This document shows, one piece after another, positions 33,293 to 42,574 of a DNA stretch of 43,999 bases; position 1 is the first letter of the stretch; every line of letters starts with the position of its first letter. The position numbers and the translations under genes are program-made. The notes beneath the pieces are model-generated. The model did not search any database. It saw nothing but the letters and a program-made list of their open reading frames with translations, and had not been told where the DNA came from. Origin of the DNA: Eggerthellaceae bacterium (GTDB lineage: Bacteria > Actinomycetota > Coriobacteriia > Coriobacteriales > Eggerthellaceae); assembly GCA_017434045.1 (NCBI GenBank), contig JAFRGA010000085.1:1-43999 (forward strand), written 5' to 3'.

Positions 33293-35635
33293 TTATTTTC
33301 CCTCGCGCTTCGCATGGGCGGAGACGAATGACTTCAGCGTGTTTGCCGTCATGGCAGGCCCCGTGTTCGAAATATTGTACAACCCGCCCCTCACAACTTG
33401 CACCAAATAGGGAAGAGGATTCACTTTCGGCATTTCCACGCCTTTCAGCTGAGCATAGAGTTCCTTCGAACCAGGAGATACATTCGGTTCGGAAAACACG
33501 AGGTCATCATCCATGCGCTTGAAAACCGAGAGGATCTTCTCGCGCACGTCTTCTTCGGATAGGTCGTGGTATTCCAATATGAGGCCAATATACGTGAAGC
33601 CTCGGCGCACGTGGGCGCGGCGGATGCTCTCGTCGGTCACGCCCAGGCGCTCGTACACGTCCATCATGTCATGCCATCGATCGAGCGATACCTGCCAACT
33701 ACCCCGCGCCATGTTCGCCGTCTTCTCGGGCGTTTCCTCACGATAGCTGTAGAAAGGCTCGTCAAGATACACGATGGACTCCGCCTGACAGAGCGTTTCG
33801 GCCAAGAAGGGATTGTCAGCCCATCCCGCACCGGGTATCTCGCGCATGCGGATATTGCACCTATCCAGGAAATCCTTTCGATACAGTGCCGACCAGATTG
33901 ACGGATGGTGGATGATCAGGTGGGTCACGCCGGGGTCGGTGAGTTTGAACGGTTGCGCTGCGGGCTTGATCCGTCCACGGTAGCTGCAGTTGACGCGCCG
34001 TTGCTGATCGGTATCGGGCATCCATATACGCCAATACGGCGTCTTCACGATATCGACCGGCGTCGGGAACAACACCGCATAATCGGTCATCGCCTGATAC
34101 ATTTCCGGTGCGATCCAGTCGTCAGGCTCGACGATTGCGATCCAGGTACCCCGGGCTTCCGCGAAGCCCAGATTGCATGCTGATCCATACCCTCCATTGG
34201 GTTTGTTTATTATCTTGATACGCCCATCGAGCACAGCGTGCTTCTTCAAGATCTCGGGCGACCCGTCCGTGGAGCCATCGTTCACGCAGATGATCTCGAT
34301 GTCGGCAAGTGTTTGCGCCTGTATGCTGTCAAGCGCTTGGTCGAGGAACTTCTCGACGTTGTAAACCGGTACGATGACCGAAACGAGCGGTCCGGACGCA
34401 GATGCGGGCCCTGCCCCACCAGATTCCATTAAGGCAGCGAGGGAGCTTGCCTGCACCTCAACCGGTCGATCCTCTGCAGCTTCGTAAGCGGAACGCCCCT
34501 CCATCTGCTCGGTTAACTCGATTTCCTCTTCCCGTTCCGACGATTTCAGCAACATATGCCTGTTTTCGAGCAGCTTCGCCACCGCCCGCTCGGCAGCCGT
34601 CACCAAAAGGTCCGCTGCTCCGTATTCGGCGATGCGCCAGGCGAAGAGCGCTCGGGAAAGCTCTTTCTCAGTTACCGCGAGCACACCTTCGTCACTTGCA
34701 TCGAGGACGATTCGAATAAGCTGCATCGTCTCGTCGTTAACCTCGAGAGATTTAAGCTCGTCGCTCGTGAGGTTTGCGCACCACATGTGCTTCACGATTG
34801 CTGTCAGCTGTTCGCGCAGTTCAACCGGCTGGCGCAGAATCGTGTAAAGCTGGCCATGAACAAACCATTTCATAAGCTGAGAGGCGAATTTTTCCAACAG
34901 CCCCTCCTGCTTCCACTTCGCGAAGATGCAAATCGCCGCATTGAGGTCGCAAATGCACAGATGGGAGACGTCGTACTTGTAATCGGCCATGATCGACCCC
35001 TCATGCGGCAGCCGGTACCGATAGAGCTTATCGGAGATGAGCTTCACGGCGCCAATTCGAGGATACAACGAGAAGAGGAAGACGGAATCCTCGCCCACGC
35101 GCAACGACTCGTCGAAGAAGACGCCGCTTTCCAAGAGTGCAGCACGGCGTATGGCGATTCGCAAATACGGGTTCGACATCTCTTCGAACAGCAGCTCTGG
35201 CGCAAATTGGGGGTACACCGCATCGCGCACGTTCGCATGCTCGCGGACAAACCGGTCTGCAAGCTTTGCGGGAAAATATGACCATCCGAATACAAGGGCG
35301 TCGTACGAGCCCTCCTCCAATACGGCGGACATCTTCTCAAGCGCATAAGGTTCAAGCTGGTCATCAGCGTCGAGGAAGCAGACGTACTCGCCTTGGGCGA
35401 TGCGAAGACCGTCGTTTCGAGCACTCGAAGGCCCTCCATTCGCCTTGTCGATGACGCGGATGCGCGCATCGGAGAACGACCGATCCGACAGAATCTCGCG
35501 AGAGCCGTCCGTCGACCCGTCGTTTATGCAGATGACCTCGAAATCCCCACAGGTTTGACCGCAGACGGAATCCAGGCATTCATCCAGGTACTGCTCTGCG
35601 TTGTAGACTGCGACGATAATCGAGAAACGGGGCAT
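33293..35635 (-). CDS. two-domain family 2 glycosyltransferase
   Basis: A 780-residue protein with two GT-A, family 2 domains. The first starts FSIIVAVYNAEQYLDECLDSV and has INDGSTDGS and FLDADDQLEP as the nucleotide-sugar and metal motif. The second starts VSVIVPVYNVEKFLDQALDSIQAQ and has VNDGSTDGS and VEPDDWIAP. A region of about 170 residues plus a low-complexity linker (SSLAALMESGGAGPAS) joins them. No membrane helix is evident, so it would act at the cytosolic face, probably extending a lipid-linked glycan. The ATG at 35635 follows the strong site AGGAGGAAGG. The linker DNA (34407-34455) resembles the repeat in the rnr insertion. Sugar specificity cannot be told. Confidence 0.9.
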   Translation of the reverse strand: MPRFSIIVAVYNAEQYLDECLDSVCGQTCGDFEVICINDGSTDGSREILSDRSFSDARIRVIDKANGGPSSARNDGLRIAQGEYVCFLDADDQLEPYALEKMSAVLEEGSYDALVFGWSYFPAKLADRFVREHANVRDAVYPQFAPELLFEEMSNPYLRIAIRRAALLESGVFFDESLRVGEDSVFLFSLYPRIGAVKLISDKLYRYRLPHEGSIMADYKYDVSHLCICDLNAAICIFAKWKQEGLLEKFASQLMKWFVHGQLYTILRQPVELREQLTAIVKHMWCANLTSDELKSLEVNDETMQLIRIVLDASDEGVLAVTEKELSRALFAWRIAEYGAADLLVTAAERAVAKLLENRHMLLKSSEREEEIELTEQMEGRSAYEAAEDRPVEVQASSLAALMESGGAGPASASGPLVSVIVPVYNVEKFLDQALDSIQAQTLADIEIICVNDGSTDGSPEILKKHAVLDGRIKIINKPNGGYGSACNLGFAEARGTWIAIVEPDDWIAPEMYQAMTDYAVLFPTPVDIVKTPYWRIWMPDTDQQRRVNCSYRGRIKPAAQPFKLTDPGVTHLIIHHPSIWSALYRKDFLDRCNIRMREIPGAGWADNPFLAETLCQAESIVYLDEPFYSYREETPEKTANMARGSWQVSLDRWHDMMDVYERLGVTDESIRRAHVRRGFTYIGLILEYHDLSEEDVREKILSVFKRMDDDLVFSEPNVSPGSKELYAQLKGVEMPKVNPLPYLVQVVRGGLYNISNTGPAMTANTLKSFVSAHAKREGK
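34407..34455. repeat. repeat unit in the glycosyltransferase linker, related to the rnr insertion
   Basis: Shares GGCC-T-CCCCACCAGAT and, after a short insertion, AGCGAGGG and GCCTG with 9632-9666 inside rnr. In both genes it is read on the minus strand in the same frame: QASSL...SGGAGP here against QAPSLSGGERP in rnr. Confidence 0.5.
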
Positions 35636-35669
35636 GACCTTCCTCCTGCCTGTCGGTACGGGCATCTCA

Positions 35670-36404
35670 TCACGAGACTGCGCCGTCTTGACCTCGGCTC
35701 TCCTGTTCATCTTGTACGTAAATGCCCTCCTGTAGGAACACCGTGGAGAACGTCCGCGCGAAAACGCTGGCATCGAGCGGAAAGCTCATATGGTCGACGT
35801 AGTACACGTCAAGCGCCAAGCGGTCATGCCAGGGAAGGGAGTTTCTCCCATATACCGCAGCATATCCGGTGATTCCCGGCTTTACCGTCAGCTTCCGCGA
35901 TTCCTCCCCCTCGTACAGCTCGGTTTCGCGCTTCAAGTCGGGACGGGGGCCCACTACGCTCATATCGCCCTTCAAGACGTTCAGGAACTGGGGCAGTTCG
36001 TCAACGCTTGTCTTGCGCATGATCCTTCCCACGCGCGTCATGCGAGGATCGTCGGCTCCGTTGTAAGTCGACCCATCCTCCATGACCAAATCAGGCGCGT
36101 TCACCTTCATGGACCGCAGCTTGTACATGATGAACTCTTCACCGCCCATGCCGACGCGCTCTGCGTTGTAGAACACGGGCCCGCCATCTTCGGCCTTGAT
36201 AGCCAAACCGCACGCAGCCGTCACAGCACCCACGAACGGCAATGCGACAAGGCTCACCGCAACGTCGCAAGCACGTTTTCCAAATCGCTGGTAAAACGTG
36301 CCTTTCGTCTGGGTCTTCAGCTGATCGAACACGGCAACAACCGTAGAGGACGCGGCGATTGCCAAAAGAACACCGGTGACGACTCGACCTGCCCGACCGC
36401 TCAT
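35670..36404 (-). CDS. undecaprenyl-phosphate sugar-1-phosphate transferase (initiating glycosyltransferase)
   Basis: A 244-residue member of the bacterial sugar transferase family (PF02397), which puts the first sugar phosphate on the lipid carrier. Seen: an N-terminal membrane helix ([19 protein letters not shown]), [24 protein letters not shown] as the re-entrant helix, [25 protein letters not shown], the catalytic [36 protein letters not shown] and [18 protein letters not shown]. This short form lacks the four-helix N-terminus of WbaP. The ATG overlaps the aminotransferase stop (ATGA) with GGAGG upstream. The sugar may be the amino sugar produced by the dehydratase and aminotransferase in this block, which is inference. 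Confidence 0.93.
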   Translation of the reverse strand: MSGRAGRVVTGVLLAIAASSTVVAVFDQLKTQTKGTFYQRFGKRACDVAVSLVALPFVGAVTAACGLAIKAEDGGPVFYNAERVGMGGEEFIMYKLRSMKVNAPDLVMEDGSTYNGADDPRMTRVGRIMRKTSVDELPQFLNVLKGDMSVVGPRPDLKRETELYEGEESRKLTVKPGITGYAAVYGRNSLPWHDRLALDVYYVDHMSFPLDASVFARTFSTVFLQEGIYVQDEQESRGQDGAVS

Positions 36405-37627
36405 CGTAAGCCTCCGTCTTCCATCTGGTGCTTGCAACGCTTGAACGTGCGGATAACCGTATCGACGTCCGCATCGGTGAGGAGCGTATGCAACGGCAGG
36501 GTGATCTCGTTTTCGAACTGAGCGAGCGCATTGGGGAAGTCGAAGATATCGAATCCCAAATCCCTATAAGCGGTGAGCAGGGGAAGTGGCTTGTAGTGGA
36601 CGTTAGCCGAGACGCCCGCCTCGGCAAGGCGCGCTATGAGCTCGTCGCGGAAATCCCGGCTGCGCCCGTCGAGGCGCACGAGCATCAGGTGGCAGCTCGA
36701 CGAAAACCCACCTTCGTCCGGATTGCCTTCGACATGGCGCAACGCGGTCACCCCCGCATCGGCCAAGCCCTTCTCGTACTGCGCGACGATGTCGCGTCTA
36801 CGGGCAAGCAGATCCGGGTATCGGCGCAGTTGGGCAAGGCCCAAAGCCGCCTGGATATCGGTCATGTTGCATTTCCATCCAGGAAAGGCGATGTCGTACT
36901 CCCATGCACCGGCACGGTCTTTGGCCAGGGCGTCTTTCGTCTGGCCGTGCAGCGACATCAACATGATGTCCTTGTACGCCTCGTCGTCATCGAGCAAACC
37001 CGAACGCCAGGTGAGCGCACCACCTTCAGCCGTCGTGAGGTTCTTGACCGCATGGAACGAAAACGCCGTGAGGTCGGCGGCTTGACCCGAGTTGAGCCCA
37101 TGTCGACGTGCCCCGAGCGAATGCGCGGCATCTGCGACGATGGGGAGGCGCGGAAACAGCGCCTGGACGGCGTTCGATGGGCGCCATCTTGGCCTCGCAT
37201 CCTGCAACGCCGCTTCGAGGCTATCGTAATCGACCATGCGGCCGGCTATGTCGACCGGTATGACGGCTTTCGTGCGCTCGGTCACAAGCTTCGGCAGCTT
37301 GCCGTAATCCATCTCGTAAGAACCAGGGACAACGTCGCTAAGCACGGGGACCGCGCCCACATGGCAGATGGCCGAAGCAGACGCGGTATAGGTATAGGCG
37401 CTGGTGATCACCTCATCGCCCGGACCGATACCCAAAAGCCGCAACGCACACTCCAAAGCTGCCGTCGCAGAGCCCAGGCAAGCGACCCTTGGAACACCCA
37501 CGAAAGCTGCAAGCTCCTTCTCGAGCTGCTTCGTCTTCGGGCCAGTCGTTATCCAGCCGCTTTGGAGCGCATCGACGACCTCGTCAATCTCGTCTTGAGT
37601 TATATCCGGTGGAGAAAAGGGTATCAA
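36401..37627 (-). CDS. DegT/DnrJ/EryC1-family nucleotide-sugar aminotransferase
   Basis: PLP-dependent enzyme that aminates a keto-sugar nucleotide. The product is 408 residues from the TTG at 37627, chosen because AAGGAG lies five bases upstream and the conserved start IPFSPPDITQDEID follows; a GTG at 37657 is less likely. Family marks: LQSGWITTGPKTKQLE, CLGSATAALECALRLLGIGPGDEVI, the cofactor segment PIVADAAHSLGARR, and the Schiff-base Lys in FSFHAVKNLTTAEGG. A 20-residue insertion (RPRWRPSNAVQALFPR) interrupts the region before IVADAAH. The dehydratase encoded at 40484-42331 could supply its 4-keto substrate, as in the bacillosamine-type routes. Confidence 0.92.
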   Translation of the reverse strand: MIPFSPPDITQDEIDEVVDALQSGWITTGPKTKQLEKELAAFVGVPRVACLGSATAALECALRLLGIGPGDEVITSAYTYTASASAICHVGAVPVLSDVVPGSYEMDYGKLPKLVTERTKAVIPVDIAGRMVDYDSLEAALQDARPRWRPSNAVQALFPRLPIVADAAHSLGARRHGLNSGQAADLTAFSFHAVKNLTTAEGGALTWRSGLLDDDEAYKDIMLMSLHGQTKDALAKDRAGAWEYDIAFPGWKCNMTDIQAALGLAQLRRYPDLLARRRDIVAQYEKGLADAGVTALRHVEGNPDEGGFSSSCHLMLVRLDGRSRDFRDELIARLAEAGVSANVHYKPLPLLTAYRDLGFDIFDFPNALAQFENEITLPLHTLLTDADVDTVIRTFKRCKHQMEDGGLR

Positions 37628-37690
37628 ACCTGCTCCTTGTCTCTCTTGCCAAACCACGCGACCAGGACACCGTGCAGAGGAGCAGGGCGC

Positions 37691-38971
37691 CTACTCCACG
37701 AGCGACCCGATCAGCTCTACGATAACTTGATACGAACGCGCTTGGTCGAACTGCTCTTCAGCAACCTTCCGAGCCCGCGCGCCCATCTCCGCGCACAAAT
37801 CGGGGTTGCCGGCGAGCATGAGGATCGCATCGGCGAGCGCCTGTTCATCTTCGGCCTCGACGTTCACGCCAATCCCCCATTCGTCCAACTTGCCGCGCAT
37901 CTCGGGACTTGAGCCGGTGTTGATCATCGGTATGCCAGCTGCACAGTAATCGCCGATTTTCGTCACGATGCTCTGCGCCGCTGATTTGACGAGCGAATTC
38001 ACCGTCACGTCAGATGCGCAGAGGTAAGCGGCCATCAGATCGTATGGCGCGTATCCCGCAAATTCGACCGGCGCTTCCAGTTCGGATGCAATGGCCTCGA
38101 GGCGCTGCCTATCGGGGCCGTCGCCGAGCAACTTGCAGCGGATGCGGGAATCCGAGGCGTTTGCGCGCTTCGCCGCGCGAATGAGCGTCTCGATATCGTA
38201 ACTTGCACCGAGCATGCCTGCGTAGATGACCCAGAATTCGCCCTTGGGCTTGCTCACCTCAGCTGCGCGAGCCGCAGCGCCTTCGTCAAATGCAGCCAGG
38301 TTGTTGCCGACGTACACCGTGCGCTTCTCGTAAGGCCCCACCCGGTCGAGACCCGGCCGGTTCGCATACTCGTCGGAAGTGCCCACCGCTGCGCTCATGA
38401 GCCGATACACGCGACGGGCGTCGCGGGCAAACGGAGCGAACGCGATATCGCTGGCCACGGGAACATTGACCGCCATGCGCATGGCCTCGGGCCAGAGGTC
38501 GTTTACGTCGCACACATAGGGTACGCCGTTGTTCCGGGCAACTTCGGCACAGGCAAGGGCCATGTCGTTCGGCGGAATCTCGGAATACACAAGGTCATAA
38601 GCACGAGGTTTATCCGCAAAGCGGCCCAACAGGAACGCGCGCAGATTGCGGGCGAGCACGCGATGGCTGAGAATCCTCTTCACGTCGAGGTTTTTCGAGT
38701 AGCCCGGCTCGTATATGAAGCGCACCCGATAGGGCAACCCCGTATAGCAGGGCAGCGTCGTATCGCGCTGGGCTTTGTCCCAATGTTGAAACGTCGACGT
38801 GATGAGTTCGACCTCGAACCCTGCGTTGACGAGCGCTTCGGCTATCGCCCTGAACCGCGTGTATCCCCGCGTTTCGTCACCGAGCTTGACCCCTTGCGTC
38901 ACCACGGCTATGCGTTTCTTCCTTGGCGCAGCCGTCAAAGAGCTATCGGGATATGTGTAGTAACCTTCCAT
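37691..38971 (-). CDS. family 4 glycosyltransferase
   Basis: A 426-residue GT-B enzyme, probably adding a sugar to the lipid-linked glycan in the cytosol. The N-terminal domain begins KKRIAVVTQGVKLGDETRGYTRFRAIAEAL. The C-terminal nucleotide-binding domain has VIYAGMLGASYDIETLIRAA, CKLLGDGPDRQRLEAIA, APYDLMAAYLCASDVTVNSL and the late acidic region AGIPMINTGSSPEM. Overall it resembles the WbuB type. The ATG is seven bases after a perfect TATAAT with no ribosome-binding site, so it may be translated from a leaderless mRNA. A long palindrome separates it from glf upstream. Confidence 0.9.
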   Translation of the reverse strand: MEGYYTYPDSSLTAAPRKKRIAVVTQGVKLGDETRGYTRFRAIAEALVNAGFEVELITSTFQHWDKAQRDTTLPCYTGLPYRVRFIYEPGYSKNLDVKRILSHRVLARNLRAFLLGRFADKPRAYDLVYSEIPPNDMALACAEVARNNGVPYVCDVNDLWPEAMRMAVNVPVASDIAFAPFARDARRVYRLMSAAVGTSDEYANRPGLDRVGPYEKRTVYVGNNLAAFDEGAAARAAEVSKPKGEFWVIYAGMLGASYDIETLIRAAKRANASDSRIRCKLLGDGPDRQRLEAIASELEAPVEFAGYAPYDLMAAYLCASDVTVNSLVKSAAQSIVTKIGDYCAAGIPMINTGSSPEMRGKLDEWGIGVNVEAEDEQALADAILMLAGNPDLCAEMGARARKVAEEQFDQARSYQVIVELIGSLVE

Positions 38972-38978
38972 GCGAGAA

Positions 38979-38984
38979 ATTATA
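38979..38984 (-). promoter_or_regulatory. -10 element giving a leaderless GT4 transcript
   Basis: On the minus strand TATAAT, preceded by TTG, lies exactly seven bases before the ATG (38971). No Shine-Dalgarno sequence fits in the gap. No convincing -35 is seen. Confidence 0.55.
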
Positions 38985-39049
38985 CAACGCCGTCAAACGC
39001 TCAGCCCAGCGAACGGGCTATATACAAACTCTTAAACTGCGAAAGCACG

Positions 39050-39252
39050 AAGCTTTCGGCAGGACGGCGTGTCATCGGCCTTCCGAGCGCCCCCGGAAAA
39101 CCAAGCGCATAGGAAAGCGGCAATTCACGCAGCCGCCGAGGACTTCGAGGCGCATGGCCAGTTAGTCGGCTCCAGTCGCCGCTTTCTGTTAGCTTGGTTT
39201 GGAGGGGGATTCAAGCGAGGCGGCCGACGACACGCCGTCTTGCCGAAAAGCT
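39050..39252. repeat. long imperfect palindrome between glf and the GT4 gene
   Basis: The left arm (39050-39121) and right arm (39178-39252) are about 75-80% complementary with small gaps, around a 56-base loop. Matching blocks are GACGGCGTGTC, TCGGCC, AAACCAAGC and GAAAGCGGC. Small hairpin CGAAAGC/GCTTTCG borders it on the left. The whole gap 38972-39301 holds no credible gene. It lies after the glf stop, so it is probably transcribed from the glf side. Confidence 0.85.
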
Positions 39253-39301
39253 CCAATGAAATACTGCTTGCGCGATGTTACTCGTAAAAGCAATTTCAGC
39301 G

Positions 39302-40414
39302 CTAGAGCAGAACCCCCAGCTCCGCTTCCACGAGGTCGAAGGCGGCGGCAATCGCCTTGTCCATGTCGTAGTACTTGTATCCTCCCAAGCGACCTGCGAA
39401 CACGACGTTGCCCTCAGCGTCGGCGAGCTCCTTGTACTGTTGGTACAACCGCATGTTGCGCTCGTCGTTGATGGGGTAGTACGGCTCGTCGCCGGGATTC
39501 CAGTCAGCCGGATACTCGCGCGTGATGATCGTCTTGGGTTGGGTGCCGAACTCGAAGTGCTTATGCTCGATGATACGCGTCCACGGCACTTCGCGCTCGT
39601 TGTAGTTCACCACAGCCACGCCCTGATGGTTTTCCTCGTCAAGCACCTCGGACTCGAAGCGCAGGGAACGGTACTCGAGCTTGCCGAGCTTGAAGTCGTA
39701 GAAATCGTCGACCGGCCCGCAGTAGATAATGCGTTCGGCGATATCGGGCTGCTCCGCAATCAGGTCCCGGTACTCAACCCCGACGCGTACCTCAACGCCT
39801 TCAAGCATGCGCTCGACCATCGCGGTGTACCCGCCAATGGGAATGCCCTGATAGCGGTCGTTGAAGTAATTGTTGTCGTATGTGAAACGGCAGGGCAAGC
39901 GCTTGATGATCGACGCCGGCAGGTCCTTGCAGTCCCGGCCCCACTGCTTCTCCGTGTACCCTTTCACCAGCTTCTCGAAAATGTCGCGCCCGACGAGGGA
40001 AAGTGCCTGCTCTTCCAAGTTGCGGGGCTCGCCTATGTTCTCAACTGCAATCTGCTCGGCGATTTTCGCCTTCGCCTCAGCAGGAGTGACCACACCCCAC
40101 ATCTTCGAGAACGTGTTCATGTTGAAGGGAAGGTTGTACGTCTCCCCCTTGTAATACGCAACCGGGCTGTTCACGTAGTTGTTGAATTCTGCGAAGCGGT
40201 TCACGTACTCCCAGACGTTGCGCATGGACGTATGGAATATATGGGCGCCGTACTTATGAACCTGGATGCCTTCGACCTCCTCGGTGTACACGTTGCCCGC
40301 GACATGGTTTCTCCTGTCGATGACCAAGCATGTCTTTCCAACTTGCAATGCTTCATGCGCGAAGACCGCACCTGTCAGACCTGCACCGACAATCAGGTAA
40401 TCGTACTGAGCCAT
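39302..40414 (-). CDS. glf: UDP-galactopyranose mutase
   Basis: Flavoenzyme that interconverts UDP-galactopyranose and UDP-galactofuranose, supplying galactofuranose for surface glycans. The 370-residue protein is of normal length and has the FAD-binding N-terminus DYLIVGAGLTGAVFAHE, GNVYTEEVEGIQVHKYGAHIFHT, YTEKQWGRDCKDLP, the substrate segment IPIGGYTAMVERML, and the C-terminal GRLGGYKYYDMDKAI. GGAAAGGGAA precedes the ATG. Its presence says the glycan made here contains galactofuranose. Confidence 0.97.
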   Translation of the reverse strand: MAQYDYLIVGAGLTGAVFAHEALQVGKTCLVIDRRNHVAGNVYTEEVEGIQVHKYGAHIFHTSMRNVWEYVNRFAEFNNYVNSPVAYYKGETYNLPFNMNTFSKMWGVVTPAEAKAKIAEQIAVENIGEPRNLEEQALSLVGRDIFEKLVKGYTEKQWGRDCKDLPASIIKRLPCRFTYDNNYFNDRYQGIPIGGYTAMVERMLEGVEVRVGVEYRDLIAEQPDIAERIIYCGPVDDFYDFKLGKLEYRSLRFESEVLDEENHQGVAVVNYNEREVPWTRIIEHKHFEFGTQPKTIITREYPADWNPGDEPYYPINDERNMRLYQQYKELADAEGNVVFAGRLGGYKYYDMDKAIAAAFDLVEAELGVLL

Positions 40415-40483
40415 AGCCGTTCCCTTTCCGCTCTTCTGCCTCTGGCCAGAAGTCCAAGCTCGTTCAATCCCAGCCGCGAAATG

Positions 40484-42331
40484 CTAACCTTCGTTTTTCG
40501 TCACGGTGTACGTCGGCACAGCTTGCTCGAGTGCGCGTAGGGCGCTTTCGTCGTCACCCTGAATCGCATCGTGCAGACTTGCAAGTTTGGACTCGACCTC
40601 TGCGAACCCGACGTCTTTCCCTGTCGAGATCATGATGCCCCTCAGCTTTGTCGCAAGCGTGTTCTCCTCGTCCATGAGAAGCTCTTCGTACATCTTCTCG
40701 CCAGGACGTAAACCCGTGAACTCGATTTTTATGTCTTCATCTACACGCAGGCCTGAAAGCGTGATGAGGCTGCGGGCGAGATCTACGATCTTGACCGGAT
40801 CGCCCATGTCGAGGATGAAGATTTCTCCCCCCTGAGCCATACCGCCCGCCTGAATGACAAGTCGCGAAGCCTCGGGGATGGTCATGAAGAAGCGTTCGAT
40901 GTCGGGATGCGTGACGGTTACCGGGCCCCCTTCGGCAATTTGCTTCTTAAAGATCGGGATAACCGACCCGTTCGAGCCGAGCACGTTGCCGAAGCGCACA
41001 GCCGCGAACACCGTCTTGGATTCCTGCGCGTAATGTTGGACGACCATTTCGCCCATGCGCTTGGTCGCGCCCATCACCGACGTCGGGTTCACGGCCTTGT
41101 CGGTTGAGATGAAGATGAAACGGTCCACCCCGAATTTGTCGGCAAGCGTCACTGCGTTGAGGGTTCCGAAAACGTTGTTCTGTATAGCCTCGCGAGGGCA
41201 CATCTCCATAAGCGGAACATGCTTGTGAGCGGCTGCATGGAAGACCACATTCGGCCTGTACTTCGTGAAGACGTCACCGAGACGGTCTATATCGCAAACG
41301 CTTCCAATTTCCACCTGCACGTCAATGTCATCGTATTCACGCATCAGCTCGCCTTTGAGCAGATACGCATCGTTTTCGTACATATCGAAGATGACGACGC
41401 GTTTAGGAGCTACCGCGCACATTTGACGGCAAAGCTCAGAGCCAATCGATCCACCGCCACCGGTGACGAGGACTGTCTTTCCCGATATGTAACCGCAGAC
41501 GAGCCGCGTGTTGAGAACGACCTCCTCGCGCCCGAGCAGGTCCGCCACGTCAACTTCACGAAGCGCGACGTCGTTTATCTCGTCGATGCGCAGTTCGCGG
41601 ATATTGGGAAGCGTCCGCAGAAGGCAATCGGTTTGAACGCAAGTGTTGTAAATCTGCTTTCGCTGTTCAATCGTCGCAGAAGGTATAGCCACGACTATTT
41701 GCTCTACATCGTAGCGATCCACGACTTCGAGAATGTCGTCGCTCGTTCCCACGACGCGTACGCCATGTATGCGCATTCCCTGTTTTGACGGGTTGTCGTC
41801 AACGGCAGCAACCGGCATACCCGGCATGTTGGGGTCTTTGTTCAGCATCCTGCTGATAGCCATCGATCCCGTCTCGCCGGCGCCGATAACGAGCGTTCGA
41901 GGACGGTTTATTGCCTGGCGTGCCCCCCTTAACTCATGGCGCTTGCTGCTCTTGAATCTGAAGAAGAAGCGTGCGCCGCCGACGAAGAACACCATGATGA
42001 ACATCGATACGAAATAGATGCGTATCGGGATCCACTGCCCGAGAATCCAGAGAATAACGGCCGTGCCAAGCGTGGCAAGACCCACCGCTGCAGCGATGCG
42101 CAACACCTCGTCTACAGAAGCGTATTCCCACAAGTCGTTGTACAGGTGAAAGAGTGCGTACACGAACAAATTGACGACTACCGCCACACCCAGCATGAAG
42201 TAAATCTCGTGCGTAGCGAAGACTTCGCCAAGCAAGTTCGTGAGCACTGAGGCGAGATAATATGCCAGAAACGTCGCAACGGTATCGCAGAGCATCAGGA
42301 TAATCGTCCGACGCGTGAATTGTAGCTGCAT
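40484..42331 (-). CDS. membrane-bound nucleotide-sugar 4,6-dehydratase (PglF/CapD/FlaA1-like)
   Basis: A 615-residue membrane enzyme expected to convert UDP-GlcNAc or a similar sugar to a 4-keto-6-deoxy form. The N-terminus has four membrane helices (IILMLCDTVATFLAYYLASVL through RIYFVSMFIMVFFVGGARFFF). A CoA-binding-like Rossmann domain follows (TLVIGAGETGSMAI), then the catalytic SDR domain with TGGGGSIGSELCRQ, AAAHKHVPLME, FISTDKAVNPTSVMGATKRM and FGNVLGSNGSVIPIFKKQI. In this family the Tyr of the usual YxxxK is replaced, and here the segment reads SVMGATKRM, as in FlaA1 and PglF. It is the first gene of the polysaccharide block, 69 bases before glf. A possible promoter is at 42370-42400. 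Confidence 0.93.
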   Translation of the reverse strand: MQLQFTRRTIILMLCDTVATFLAYYLASVLTNLLGEVFATHEIYFMLGVAVVVNLFVYALFHLYNDLWEYASVDEVLRIAAAVGLATLGTAVILWILGQWIPIRIYFVSMFIMVFFVGGARFFFRFKSSKRHELRGARQAINRPRTLVIGAGETGSMAISRMLNKDPNMPGMPVAAVDDNPSKQGMRIHGVRVVGTSDDILEVVDRYDVEQIVVAIPSATIEQRKQIYNTCVQTDCLLRTLPNIRELRIDEINDVALREVDVADLLGREEVVLNTRLVCGYISGKTVLVTGGGGSIGSELCRQMCAVAPKRVVIFDMYENDAYLLKGELMREYDDIDVQVEIGSVCDIDRLGDVFTKYRPNVVFHAAAHKHVPLMEMCPREAIQNNVFGTLNAVTLADKFGVDRFIFISTDKAVNPTSVMGATKRMGEMVVQHYAQESKTVFAAVRFGNVLGSNGSVIPIFKKQIAEGGPVTVTHPDIERFFMTIPEASRLVIQAGGMAQGGEIFILDMGDPVKIVDLARSLITLSGLRVDEDIKIEFTGLRPGEKMYEELLMDEENTLATKLRGIMISTGKDVGFAEVESKLASLHDAIQGDDESALRALEQAVPTYTVTKNEG

Positions 42332-42369
42332 GTAGTGCGTTCCTAGCCTCGATTACGAATGCTCATGCA

Positions 42370-42400
42370 ATTTTACGCCATGGAGCATATTCCCACGCAA
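42370..42400 (-). promoter_or_regulatory. candidate promoter of the polysaccharide block
   Basis: On the minus strand, TTGCGT (42395-42400) and TAAAAT (42370-42375) are separated by 19 bases, slightly long, about 40 bases before the dehydratase ATG. Confidence 0.4.
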
Positions 42401-42477
42401 CTTTGACATGCTTTACATGCGCTCAACCTGTCTCAATCCATAAGAGCCCATCACTCAACTATAAGCGAATCCGCGAT

Positions 42478-42509
42478 TTGACAAGTATTTGCCATTCGGC
42501 AGCTACAAT
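42478..42509 (+). promoter_or_regulatory. possible promoter of the C39-like gene
   Basis: A consensus TTGACA (42478-42483) is followed by TACAAT (42504-42509) at a long 20-base spacing. The pairing is uncertain. Confidence 0.3.
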
Positions 42510-42574
42510 CCGCTCGCCTGCTGCACTTTGGAGTATTTTGATAGAACAGTGAAATACCGAAAGGATAATGTGTC

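Noticed and set aside
39275-40540. 421-codon open frame opposite glf
   Set aside because: Antisense to UDP-galactopyranose mutase; composition is shadow-like.
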